Below, piece by piece: positions 37,965 through 47,119 of a stretch of 64,000 nucleotides of DNA; the stretch's first letter is position 1; every line of letters starts with the position of its first letter. The notes beneath the pieces were generated by a model. The model did no database searches and had not been told where the DNA came from. It was given only the letters and a program-made list of their open reading frames with translations. A program made the position numbers and the translations under genes. The DNA comes from Vibrio quintilis (GTDB lineage: Bacteria > Pseudomonadota > Gammaproteobacteria > Enterobacterales > Vibrionaceae), in NCBI RefSeq assembly GCF_024529975.1, contig NZ_AP024897.1, forward strand, positions 1,240,001-1,304,000, given 5' to 3'.

Positions 37965-38012
37965 GTATACCCAAATGACCTGAACACTGCATCTTCAGGT
38001 TGCTTGGGTATA
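37965..38012. repeat. Vibrio-type palindromic intergenic repeat
   Basis: The arms GTATACCCAAATGACCTGAA and TTCAGGTTGCTTGGGTATA form an imperfect hairpin around CACTGCATC. The unit is recalled as a widespread intergenic element in Vibrio. It lies between truC and the vgrG region and may mark an insertion boundary. Confidence 0.7.
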
Positions 38013-38043
38013 ACTAATTCATTAACAAAGAGATCCCTGCCAC

Positions 38044-38115
38044 AAATACACCGGGCAAGATCTTGCTCAGCGGGCAACTTTTTGCTCACGCCTGAGCAAG
38101 ATCTTGCCTGTATTT
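38044..38115. repeat. Long inverted repeat containing two GCAAGATCTTGC palindromes
   Basis: Outer arms AAATACA / TGTATTT and inner arms GGCAAGATCTTGCTCAG (38054–38070) / CTGAGCAAGATCTTGCC (38092–38108) give about 24 paired bases around a 21-nt loop. Each inner arm contains the 12-bp palindrome GCAAGATCTTGC (38055–38066 and 38096–38107), 41 bp apart centre to centre. This is about four helical turns. It could be a paired operator or a stable RNA hairpin. Confidence 0.65.
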
Positions 38116-38161
38116 ATATTTCTGTTATCCCAAATTATTGATATGTGTACATATGCATTCG

Positions 38162-38177
38162 TGGCATGAATAATGCC
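38162..38177 (+). promoter_or_regulatory. Possible sigma-54 promoter upstream of vgrG
   Basis: The sequence TGGCATGAATAATGCC keeps the invariant GG and GC at the right spacing of the sigma-54 consensus TGGCACG-N4-TTGCA. It lies about 180 bp before vgrG. Type VI hcp/vgrG units in V. cholerae use sigma-54 with VasH, so the idea is plausible, but the -12 half is imperfect. Confidence 0.45.
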
Positions 38178-38357
38178 CTGAAATATGCAGAGCATTGATT
38201 TGGTGAATGTTTCATTGCAATGAAAACCGGGATGGTGCTTTGCATTTCATCGGTGGTACTGGAACATCGTATTTTGCGGTTTTTTTACCTGAATTCAGGT
38301 GGTTTTCAGCGGTAATACAGCTTTTTCTATTTTAAAAATATAAAGCAGGAACAGAAC

Positions 38358-40424
38358 ATGAGAACGTTAAACTTTCGGTTAGCTATTGATGGCGTCAATG
38401 ATGATTCTTTAGTGGTGCGTGAATTTCACGGGAATGAGTTTATTTCTGACGGGACTGACGAGAAGAATCAAACCGTTTTTGGTTACCGGTATCAGATTGA
38501 ACTGGCAAGCAGGAACAGTGGCTTAACGGCCAGACAAATCGTTGATAGTCCGGCTTTACTGGAAGTGATTCGTGATGGTCAGGTTGTCAGAAGGATTCAC
38601 GGTATCATCCGCACCTTTGTGAAAGGTGATACGGGATTTAATCACACTTTTTATTCTGTCACGCTGGTGCCATCGCTGGAACGTTTATCCCTGAGACAAA
38701 ATAGCCGTATCTTTCAGCAGCAGGATGTGCAGGAAATTTTGACCACACTGCTTGATGAAATGGGTATCGCCGATTACGCCTTTTCTGTCCGGCGGACACT
38801 GGCACAACGTGAATTTTGTGTGCAATACAGGGAAACGGATGCTGCATTTTTCCACCGCTTAGCCGCAGAAGAAGGGTTGATGTACTTTTTTGTCCATGAA
38901 GACACAAAGCATACTCTGGTGATGACTGATAACGCGGAAGGGTTTATGAAGCCCGGATTCACTGTGCCGTACAATGTGGTGTCCGGCGGTGCAGGTGATG
39001 CCCCGTATATTTCCGCCATGAAACTGAGCCGGCAGTCTGAAGTCAGTTCAATTCACCTTCAGGACTACAGTTTTAAGAAGCCTGATTATCGCTTTGCCCA
39101 ACAGCTGGATGGTAAAGCGATGGACTATCAACTGCAAACCTATGAACACTTTGACCATCCGGGACGGTTTAAAGATGATAGCAATGGCAAAGCATTCACT
39201 GAGATCCGGCTGGAATATCTGAGAAGAGAAGCACAGACCGTATCCGGAAGCAGTGACGAAGCCCGTTTGCAACCCGGCCACCGGTTTGAAGTGGAAGATC
39301 ATGTGGATGACGCAATGAACCGTTTATGGCTGGCGGTTGCGGTGAGCCATCGGGGAACCCAGCCTCAGGCTTTGGAAGAAGAAGGCAGCGACGGTGCAAC
39401 GACCTACAGCAATCAGTTTCAATTGATTCCCGGAGATCTGGTATGGCGGGCCAGGCCGCAGCCCAAACCGCAGGTGGATGGTCCCTGTATGGCGAAGGTG
39501 GTTGGTCCGGACGGCGAAGAAATATACTGTGATGAACATGGCCGGGTGAAGCTTCATTTCCCGTGGGATCGGGAAAGTGAGATGAATGACCAGAGTTCCT
39601 GCTGGGTGCGGGTGTCTCAGGGCTGGGCCGGAGGGCAATACGGGATGATGGCGATTCCCCGGATTGGTCATGAAGTGATTGTCTCTTTTTTGAATGGCGA
39701 CCCGGATCAGCCGATAGTGACCGGAAGAACCTATCACGCATCGAACACGCCACCTTATACCTTGCCGGAAGCGAAAACCAAAACTGTGTGGCGCAGTGAC
39801 AGCCATCAGGGAGAAGGGTTTAACGAACTGAGTTTTGAAGATCAGGCGGATAAAGAGCTGATTTATCTTCATGCACAAAAAGACCATAAAATCAAAGTGT
39901 TGCATGATAAAAATCAAGAAGTGGATCATGATGAAACCCATCAGATTGGTCATGATCATCAGTTAACCATTGGTAATGACCGGACTAAAAATGTCGGCAA
40001 TAACGAATCGTCCAGCATCAAGGTGAATCAGACCCATCAGGTCGGCCAGGATCGCAGCGTTGAGGTCGGGCAGGATGAAACCCATTACGTCAAAAGAAAT
40101 CAGGTCTGGACCGTGGATGGCAAACAGGATGTCACGGTCACGAAAGAACAAACGATCACCGTGAAAGAAAATCAGACGGAGACTTTCCAGAAAAATCAGA
40201 CGGTGTCGGTGACAAAAGATCAGATGCAAATCGTCAGCGGTGCACTGACTCATCAAACCACCGGCGCGGTGATCCACACTTCGGACGCAAGCATTACACT
40301 GCAATGTGGCAACAGCAGCGTTGAAATCACGCCTGACAGTATCACACTGCAAACCGGTGCTTCGTCAATCAAACTGGACAACACCGGCATTTTCCAGAAT
40401 GGTACCAAAATCAAACTGAATTAG
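38358..40424 (+). CDS. vgrG: Type VI secretion tip protein VgrG
   Basis: VgrG forms the spike of the T6SS puncturing device. The 688-residue product has the gp27-like N-terminal region (SLVVREFHGNEFISDG, then QREFCVQYRETDAAFFHRLA at about 152–171) and a gp5 OB-like region (AKVVGPDGEEIYCDEHGRVK, GQYGMMAIPRIGHEVIVSFL, GDPDQPIVTGRTYH). A C-terminal beta-prism of short repeats follows (about residues 515–620, VDHDETHQIGHDHQ style). It ends soon after the prism, so there is no C-terminal effector domain. The cargo should be the Rhs protein encoded two genes on. It ends with TAG. Confidence 0.95.
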   Translation: MRTLNFRLAIDGVNDDSLVVREFHGNEFISDGTDEKNQTVFGYRYQIELASRNSGLTARQIVDSPALLEVIRDGQVVRRIHGIIRTFVKGDTGFNHTFYSVTLVPSLERLSLRQNSRIFQQQDVQEILTTLLDEMGIADYAFSVRRTLAQREFCVQYRETDAAFFHRLAAEEGLMYFFVHEDTKHTLVMTDNAEGFMKPGFTVPYNVVSGGAGDAPYISAMKLSRQSEVSSIHLQDYSFKKPDYRFAQQLDGKAMDYQLQTYEHFDHPGRFKDDSNGKAFTEIRLEYLRREAQTVSGSSDEARLQPGHRFEVEDHVDDAMNRLWLAVAVSHRGTQPQALEEEGSDGATTYSNQFQLIPGDLVWRARPQPKPQVDGPCMAKVVGPDGEEIYCDEHGRVKLHFPWDRESEMNDQSSCWVRVSQGWAGGQYGMMAIPRIGHEVIVSFLNGDPDQPIVTGRTYHASNTPPYTLPEAKTKTVWRSDSHQGEGFNELSFEDQADKELIYLHAQKDHKIKVLHDKNQEVDHDETHQIGHDHQLTIGNDRTKNVGNNESSSIKVNQTHQVGQDRSVEVGQDETHYVKRNQVWTVDGKQDVTVTKEQTITVKENQTETFQKNQTVSVTKDQMQIVSGALTHQTTGAVIHTSDASITLQCGNSSVEITPDSITLQTGASSIKLDNTGIFQNGTKIKLN

Positions 40425-40435
40425 GAAGGTGCTTT

Positions 40436-41782
40436 ATGTCTCAGTTAATGCAACAAAAAATCAGTGAGCTGGATATGGCGCTGACTGAGTTTACCATGCA
40501 GCCGGAGAAGCGGATTTTACTGCTCCATGCAACGGATAACGACTTTAAGGTAGCCTATCAATTTTTATCGATGCGGGCAGCATATAAAATAGAGTCTGTT
40601 GATGTCATTGTCCTGGCAGATTCGCCGTTTACAGAAGCTGAGCAGTATGCCAATCAGGCGGTGGTTGCGTTATGCCAGGCTTATGATCGCCTCAAGCCTT
40701 TATTACCTATCGGGGATCCTGAATTTCCGGATGAGCCATCGTTACCTGACTGGCAGCCGGAATTTATTGCTGATGACGGGGAAACCGGTATCGCGCGTTT
40801 CAACCGGCTAACACAGGAATTGACGCACCTTTACGGAGATTACTTCGATAAGCTGATGCTTTTCTTTATTCCGCCAACCGTTGCTTCTGCGGATGAATGG
40901 GTCTTATGTATGACCGCGCTGGCAGAACAGCTCACCAATAAAATCCGTCTGGGCCTGATTGACAACCTCACCCCTTTTTCACCGCTCCGGCAGGTACTGG
41001 ATTTGCCGGATTCATCCATTGAGCAGGTCTGTTTTCAGGGGCAAAGCTACGACATGATGCTCGGGGTTCTTGATGAGCTGGCGCAACAGGATGAGCTGGT
41101 AGATTACCGGCGTTATCTGACCCAAACCTTTCAGTATCAGTCGCAGCAGGCACCGGAAAAAGCATTACAGGCGGCGCAGTCCGCATTACAGATTGCACAG
41201 CAACAGCAACTGAAAGAAGCGCAGGTGGTGGCACTGACGGCGCTCTATGCCACCTGTGTCAGCCTGCAGGATTATGAGCAGGCGCAGCAGCATACCCGGC
41301 AGGCATTATCTGTCGCGCAAACGGTGACAACCGAAGAACTGCCAGCCCGGGACCAGCTGGAAGCCATGGCTTATATCAATCTGGCAACGGCTGAGTTTCT
41401 CAGCTGCCGTTATGACCCGAGTGCTGCAAGCTATCTTGCTGCCGCGCAATTATTTCAGCATCAGGAAAACTGGATGATGTCGTATGAGAGCCTGCGGATG
41501 CGGGTGCTTTGCCTGACGCGGCTGAAACAGTATGACAAAGCATGGGAATCCGGTGCGGATGCGCTGGTTGCGGTATACCAAACACCTGAAGATTTATGGC
41601 AGAGCGGTACGTTGGCTTATCTGGGTAAAAATATGCAGCAGATCAGCCCCCGGCAGCCAAAAGACGAACAGCAAATTTTTTCAGCACATATGGCAGAACT
41701 GCTGGGAGAGCAGTGGCAGCAACTGACTGATGCGATCGATATGCCGGATTTGCCACCACAACAAGAAGGGAGTATCGCCTGA
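40436..41782 (+). CDS. TPR-repeat protein, probable adaptor for VgrG–Rhs loading
   Basis: The 448-residue cytoplasmic protein (no signal peptide) has an N-terminal domain (about 1–225) with PEKRILLLHATDNDFKVAYQ and LMLFFIPPTVASADEWVLCM. Several TPR-like helical pairs follow (about 235–400; KALQAAQSALQIAQQQQLKE, DYEQAQQHTRQALSVAQ, AMAYINLATAEFLSCRYDPS). It is not a DUF4123 or DUF1795/EagR adaptor as far as motifs show. It sits 11 bp after vgrG and its stop overlaps the rhs start (TGATG), so equal, coupled synthesis is expected. A chaperone or adaptor role is inferred from position. Confidence 0.65.
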   Translation: MSQLMQQKISELDMALTEFTMQPEKRILLLHATDNDFKVAYQFLSMRAAYKIESVDVIVLADSPFTEAEQYANQAVVALCQAYDRLKPLLPIGDPEFPDEPSLPDWQPEFIADDGETGIARFNRLTQELTHLYGDYFDKLMLFFIPPTVASADEWVLCMTALAEQLTNKIRLGLIDNLTPFSPLRQVLDLPDSSIEQVCFQGQSYDMMLGVLDELAQQDELVDYRRYLTQTFQYQSQQAPEKALQAAQSALQIAQQQQLKEAQVVALTALYATCVSLQDYEQAQQHTRQALSVAQTVTTEELPARDQLEAMAYINLATAEFLSCRYDPSAASYLAAAQLFQHQENWMMSYESLRMRVLCLTRLKQYDKAWESGADALVAVYQTPEDLWQSGTLAYLGKNMQQISPRQPKDEQQIFSAHMAELLGEQWQQLTDAIDMPDLPPQQEGSIA

Positions 41783-44700
41783 TGGAAACCCTCAATCATC
41801 TGACGCCGGAACAGCTTGAGTTACAGGCAAAGCAATTGTTGAATGAACAACTGAAGCAGCAATTACAGCCCGGAGACCAGCCGATACACGAAGCATTGTT
41901 GAATCCTGTCTATCATCAGGCGTTTGCTCAGGCCTTTGTCAGTGCCAGTCTGAAAACACCAGGGGTTCAAACGATCTCTGAACCTTTACAACGTTATTTA
42001 TCTCAGAGTGTATTAGCGCCGCAGGTACAGCAATTTAATGCAAAAGTGGCCGCAGCTTTAGCGGCTCAGGCACAAACTCCGGCGCAACTGGCACAGCAAC
42101 TGCTGGCTCCGGATGTACTGGCGATTGATGAAGATGATCCGAAACTGGCTGCCTCTGAAGCGTCAGATGAGGCGGTGGGGGATATGACTGAGGCGACCGC
42201 AGCTGAGACGGACAATCAATCCGTTGCTGAGATAAAACAGCAAACCGCTGCTGAATCTGATTTATCAGAGAGGGAGCCGGTTGCTGAATCCTCATCTGTT
42301 GAGACACAGCAACATAAAGCCACTTCTCAATCAGAAACGGCAGCCGTTGCTGAGCATCCTGCACAGACTGAGAATTCATCATCAACCGGACAGCGTGCAT
42401 CGCAAACTGACAGTTCAGCTCAAACACAAAAGAATACTGCGCAGGGCACCACGACACAGGCTGGCAGTACACCGGCGGCAGAATCCACATCATCCGCTTC
42501 GCCGGTCACCGAAGCTCCGCAACAGGCGCAGGTAACTACTGCGCCGGAAAACCGCGGACAAACGATTAATCAGATAAAATCCGGGGAAATGGAGACAGGC
42601 AGTCCGCTGGCGAACCAGGCTCTTGCCGCTTTGGGTGGGGCGATGCAGGAGCTGGAGAATGCCGGGACCGCGCTGGGGAAAGTGACCGGTGCACTCGGGC
42701 TGGCTTCAGCTGGCAGCCCCAGCGTGAAACACTTTGACCCGGTGATGGGTGTGGATGTTCATCTACTCGATTGCCCTCAGCCAACACCAATACCGGCTCC
42801 CTATATTGCGATGGTATTTGATTCCGGAGAATATATGGCTGAAGCGGCACAGGCCTGCTCAGCCGTTGGTTTGGGTGGCGTGGCAAAAGTGGCGGGTATG
42901 CTGGGTGGCTCCATTTATATAAATCAGTTTCATAAAGGCATGGCGTCAAGTGAAATGAAAAATATGCCACATACGCCATGGCATAACCCGGGAACCTTTA
43001 ATGAAGGGGAAATCTTTATGGGTTCCTCTTCGGTGCTGACCGAAGGTGAACCGTTCAGCTATCAGGCGTTGCCGGGGCTGGACTGTAGCATGGTCGGTAT
43101 TCCGACACCCGGCCGGGGAGATAAACCGAAAAAAACGCTGGCAATGGTGCTGCCGACCAGTATGCAATTGCCGTTACCACAACCCATGCCGGTGATCGTG
43201 GGTGGTGCGCCAACCATTTCAATGACGGCACTGGCGATGAAAGGCGTGATGAAAGGTGCCGGAGCGATTGGTAAAAAAGTGGCGAAGAAAGCCGGTGGGG
43301 CCGGAAAAAAACTTGGGGCTGCGGTCAAAAAATGGCAGAAAAAAAGCCGGGTGTGGAAAGCGATTAGCGGTAAATGTCATAAGGCTGCCGATAAGGTTTT
43401 CGATCAGAAATTACTGAAAAAATGTGACAATTTCCGGGAAGGTGTACACAACGCAATCTGTACCCTGACCGGTCACCCGATTGATGTGATTGCCGGTTAT
43501 GTGACAACGGAACAGCAAACTGATATCTCACTGCCGGGGCCAATGCCGTTTGTCTGGCAGCGCTGTTATTACTCAGACAGTAGTTATCAGGGGCAATTGG
43601 GTTACGGTTGGCACCATAGTTACGACTATGCACTGCTCGATAATCACACTGACTATCTGTTGATTCAGTTACCTGATGGCCGCGCCTGCGGTACATTGCG
43701 GCCAAAACCGGGTAAACCGAGCCTGATGCCCGATATCCGGATGCATTTGTGTGTTGATAAACAAGGCACTTATTATCTTCAGGATTATTACGGCACGCAA
43801 TATTACTTCGCGCAGGGATCCTTTTATGACGAAGAAAACTCCGGCCGGCGTTTCCCGTTATCCTGCATTCAGGACAGTCACCACAATCAGATTCGCTTCT
43901 GTTACCACGAGCATAATGGCCATCTGTATGCGATTTTTGACAGTGCCGGCCGGCGGCTGAATGTTTCCACCGATAAATATGGCCGGGTTACCGGGATTGG
44001 GCTGGATGATGGCCGCAACTCACATCCACTGGTGAGTTACGTGTATCAGGATCTGGATTTGGTACAGGTGCTGGACGCGAAGCATCAGCCGTTCAGTTAT
44101 CAGTATCAGAACCACCTGCTGGTCAAAGAAACTAACCGGGTTGGCACAACTTATCACTTCCGCTGGGATGATGTCAGCAAGGGGGTGAAAGCCCGGGCGA
44201 TCGCGACCTGGGGACGCAGTGAATCTTATCCGGAGCCCTTTTATGTCCGGGAACTGCACTACGATGATGACAAGCGTATTACCACAGTGACTGATGGGCG
44301 GGAAACCAGCATGGTTTACCACTGGCATCCGGTGCTGCCGGTGGTCAGTCAGGAAGTCGATCCGCTGGGTCACTCTACCCGTTATACCTTTGATGATTAC
44401 CATAATCTGATCGGTACCACCGATGCGATGGGGTATCGCACTGCGTCTGAATACGATATTGCGAACCGGTTGATCTCAGAGACGGATGCCAAAGGCAATC
44501 AGACGGAATACATCTATCCGGAGCCTGGGGAAGATGCGCTGATTGATGGCCGGGTGATTGAAATTCATCAGGGGAAAAGCACCACCATCTTCAGCTACAA
44601 CCCTCAGGGTGCAATGATTTGTCGCAAAAGTGACAGTGAATGGATTGAGCTGGACTACCATACTACCGGGCAGTTGCAGTCTGCGGTCAATAAAACTGCC

Positions 44701-47109
44701 GGGATTCAGCTGCTGAAATATGATTATGATGAGCATGGACTGCTTCGCACGGTATATGACAGTGACAATCAGCCAACTCGTTACGAATACAACCTGAGCG
44801 GGCTGGTGACTAAAGTCAGCAGTGCCTGCTTTGGAGAAACTGTGTTGCAGTATGACGCCTGTGGCAACCTGACGGAACGTCAGCATCAGAGCATGGCCGC
44901 AGAGCAGTTTGTCTATAATGCTGAAGGGCAGGTGAGCCGATATCAGGATGCCAGTGGCGCGGTGACTGAACTCGACTATCAGGGGTTGCCGTTTATCTGC
45001 TGTCGCACCCATGCCGATGGCCATGAACTGCATTATGAATACGACAGTGAGCTGAACCTGACGGCGCTGGTGAATGAAAACCGTGAGCGTTACGAGCTGC
45101 ATTACGATGAGAAGGAGCGGCTGATTCAGGAAAAGGCGTTCGATGGCAGTACCGTCAGCTATCAGTATGCGCCGAACGATTTTCTGACCCGGCGTCAGGA
45201 AGGTGAACTGGGCTGGCAGCAGCATATCCGCGACCCGCTGGGCCGGTTAGAGAAAATCCTGTATCAGGACGGCGACTGTAGTCAGTTCAGTTATGATGAG
45301 CAGGGACGTTTGACTGAAGCTGGCAATAATCATCATATTACCCAATTTGAATATAACGACCAACACCAGTTAACGGCGCAAATTCAGGACGGTCAGCGAA
45401 TTGCGTATGAGACCCAGCCAACCCATCACAGCCTGACCCTGCCCAATGGCCAGTGCCTGACGTATCACATTAGTGCCGGGCATAAACTCAGCCATATCAG
45501 TATCGATGGCAACGTGCTGTCCCGCTACGACTATGATGAGAAAGGGTTTGAGATTAAACAAAGTCTGGGCGCGATGACTCTGTTGCAGTCCTATGACCCT
45601 TATGGGCGACTGATTGAACAACGGGGAGAACATGCGCATCAGCCACAGCCGCTAACACGGCGTGGTTATGCTTATGATAAAGCCGGACGGGTGGCACAGA
45701 TTCAGCGTCAGTTCGGTGGGCTACAAACCTTTGATTATGATAACCGGGGCCGGTTGCAACAAACCACGACCGGGGAGCAGCATCAGCAATATCGGTTTGA
45801 TGCAGCAGGAAATCTGTTCCATGACGATCCGGCAGCAGACAATGGTCGTCAGCCGGTTTACACCCTGCACTTCAACAGCGGCAAAACTGATGGCGCAGCG
45901 TCGTATGTCCGGCATAATCAGCTGACCCGCAATGGGGAGCGGCATTGCCAATATGATGAATATGGGAATCGTATTCTCGAATCTTATGGCAATGGCACCT
46001 CACAGACCCGTTATTTCTATAACACGCAAAATCAGCTGACGGTGTTACAGAAAACCGTCGCCAGTCACACCACGCTGGTGATGAACTTTACTTATGATGC
46101 GCTGGGGCGGCGTTGCGCGAAATTCGTCACTGAGTATCACAATAATCAGCCGGTCAGACAGACCCGAACCAGTTTTCTGTGGGATGGTGATGTGTTGCTG
46201 GCGGAGCAGCAGAGCGAAACCGATCTGTTACAGGGAGAAGAGTTACCGCCGGTTTCATTTGCGCAACCGGATGTGGTGTATATTCACCGGCCAAACAGTT
46301 TTGAACCCCTGATGCAGCTGCGCCCGCCCGCAGCAGAAGACCTGCCTGAAGATGATATTCTTCCGCCGCCGCAGTTCAGTGTCTATTATTACCTCAACGA
46401 CCATCTGGGCACGCCACAGGAACTGCTGGATAAACGGGGCAATATTGTCTGGCAGGCACTGACCAGCCCGTACGGCATGCTGGAGAAGCTGAAAGAAAAT
46501 AAAGTCTCCAACCCGATTCGGCTACCCGGTCAGTATGCGGACGAAGAATCCGGGTTGCACTACAACCGGTTCCGCTATTATCATCCACAGGATGGGTGTT
46601 ACCTCAACAGAGATCCGATCGGTTTATTGGGTGGGCTGAATCTGTATGATTATCCACGGGATCCGGTCAACTGGGGGGATCCGCTGGGGCTTGCAAAATT
46701 ATTTGAACTTGGCACATACGGTAGTTTGAATGGTGGTTCAAATGTTGGTGATGGATTACAAGCTCACGAGATGATTAGGCATGAATTCTTAAAACAACAA
46801 GGCTTAGCTGGAGAATCAAGATTATCAGGAAATCCTTCTATAGCTTTAGATTTAGATCACCATACCAGAGGTATTGGCAAAGATACCAGAAAGATTGGGG
46901 GAGTCCATTTCCATGAACAGCAAATTCGTGCTGAGAAAGGACTTGGTCCTAATGATTTTCTTCCAACAATCAAAGGCGAACTGGATATTACATCTGAAGC
47001 TATGAGAAGAACAGGAATCCCTGAAGATAAAATATCTCTTCTTAGAAAAGATGCAGTTGAATTTTATAATGATAGAGTTGAAGTTTCGAAGAAAAAATTG
47101 AAATGTTAG
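41782..47109 (+). CDS. Rhs-family T6SS effector with PAAR-like region and C-terminal putative HNH/Endo VII-type nuclease toxin
   Basis: The 1775-residue protein has, in order: a helical N-terminus (1–100); a Gln/Thr/Ser/Ala-rich linker (about 110–270); a PAAR-like region from DPVMGVDVH (about 317) to VIVGGAPTISM (about 470); a basic stretch (KKVAKKAGGAGKKLGAAVKK); and a DUF6531-type start (HPIDVIAGYVTTEQQTDISL, about 566). A long YD-repeat cage follows, closed by YNRFRYYHPQDG, DPIGLLGGLNLYDY and DPLGLAK (about 1639). The last 136 residues (from 46699) are the variable toxin. They show LQAHEMIRHEFL, NPSIALDLDHH and GVHFHEQQ, a His/Asn pattern resembling HNH/Endo VII toxins. Base composition drops to AT-rich exactly there, a sign of module exchange. 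Confidence 0.85.
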   Translation: METLNHLTPEQLELQAKQLLNEQLKQQLQPGDQPIHEALLNPVYHQAFAQAFVSASLKTPGVQTISEPLQRYLSQSVLAPQVQQFNAKVAAALAAQAQTPAQLAQQLLAPDVLAIDEDDPKLAASEASDEAVGDMTEATAAETDNQSVAEIKQQTAAESDLSEREPVAESSSVETQQHKATSQSETAAVAEHPAQTENSSSTGQRASQTDSSAQTQKNTAQGTTTQAGSTPAAESTSSASPVTEAPQQAQVTTAPENRGQTINQIKSGEMETGSPLANQALAALGGAMQELENAGTALGKVTGALGLASAGSPSVKHFDPVMGVDVHLLDCPQPTPIPAPYIAMVFDSGEYMAEAAQACSAVGLGGVAKVAGMLGGSIYINQFHKGMASSEMKNMPHTPWHNPGTFNEGEIFMGSSSVLTEGEPFSYQALPGLDCSMVGIPTPGRGDKPKKTLAMVLPTSMQLPLPQPMPVIVGGAPTISMTALAMKGVMKGAGAIGKKVAKKAGGAGKKLGAAVKKWQKKSRVWKAISGKCHKAADKVFDQKLLKKCDNFREGVHNAICTLTGHPIDVIAGYVTTEQQTDISLPGPMPFVWQRCYYSDSSYQGQLGYGWHHSYDYALLDNHTDYLLIQLPDGRACGTLRPKPGKPSLMPDIRMHLCVDKQGTYYLQDYYGTQYYFAQGSFYDEENSGRRFPLSCIQDSHHNQIRFCYHEHNGHLYAIFDSAGRRLNVSTDKYGRVTGIGLDDGRNSHPLVSYVYQDLDLVQVLDAKHQPFSYQYQNHLLVKETNRVGTTYHFRWDDVSKGVKARAIATWGRSESYPEPFYVRELHYDDDKRITTVTDGRETSMVYHWHPVLPVVSQEVDPLGHSTRYTFDDYHNLIGTTDAMGYRTASEYDIANRLISETDAKGNQTEYIYPEPGEDALIDGRVIEIHQGKSTTIFSYNPQGAMICRKSDSEWIELDYHTTGQLQSAVNKTAGIQLLKYDYDEHGLLRTVYDSDNQPTRYEYNLSGLVTKVSSACFGETVLQYDACGNLTERQHQSMAAEQFVYNAEGQVSRYQDASGAVTELDYQGLPFICCRTHADGHELHYEYDSELNLTALVNENRERYELHYDEKERLIQEKAFDGSTVSYQYAPNDFLTRRQEGELGWQQHIRDPLGRLEKILYQDGDCSQFSYDEQGRLTEAGNNHHITQFEYNDQHQLTAQIQDGQRIAYETQPTHHSLTLPNGQCLTYHISAGHKLSHISIDGNVLSRYDYDEKGFEIKQSLGAMTLLQSYDPYGRLIEQRGEHAHQPQPLTRRGYAYDKAGRVAQIQRQFGGLQTFDYDNRGRLQQTTTGEQHQQYRFDAAGNLFHDDPAADNGRQPVYTLHFNSGKTDGAASYVRHNQLTRNGERHCQYDEYGNRILESYGNGTSQTRYFYNTQNQLTVLQKTVASHTTLVMNFTYDALGRRCAKFVTEYHNNQPVRQTRTSFLWDGDVLLAEQQSETDLLQGEELPPVSFAQPDVVYIHRPNSFEPLMQLRPPAAEDLPEDDILPPPQFSVYYYLNDHLGTPQELLDKRGNIVWQALTSPYGMLEKLKENKVSNPIRLPGQYADEESGLHYNRFRYYHPQDGCYLNRDPIGLLGGLNLYDYPRDPVNWGDPLGLAKLFELGTYGSLNGGSNVGDGLQAHEMIRHEFLKQQGLAGESRLSGNPSIALDLDHHTRGIGKDTRKIGGVHFHEQQIRAEKGLGPNDFLPTIKGELDITSEAMRRTGIPEDKISLLRKDAVEFYNDRVEVSKKKLKC

Positions 47110-47119
47110 GGGGTATAAA

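Larger units (their letters stand above)
37884..38357 (+). promoter_or_regulatory. Long upstream region of the vgrG island
   Basis: No gene was seen in this 474-bp gap. It holds a complete Vibrio palindromic unit (37965–38012), a long inverted repeat with two identical 12-bp palindromes (38044–38115) and a sigma-54-like promoter sequence (38162–38177). The vgrG start is preceded by AGCAGGAACAGAAC. The composition is AT-rich to the right. Confidence 0.6.

Noticed and set aside
39900..40220. Short repeats in vgrG suggestive of a CRISPR-like array
   Set aside because: They are the coding repeats of the VgrG beta-prism (DETHQIGHD-type), in frame and variable.
46699..47109. Rhs tip as a deaminase or ADP-ribosyltransferase toxin
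   Set aside because: There is no HAE/PCxxC zinc motif and no R-S-E pattern; the His/Asn-rich pattern fits HNH/Endo VII better, though not proven.
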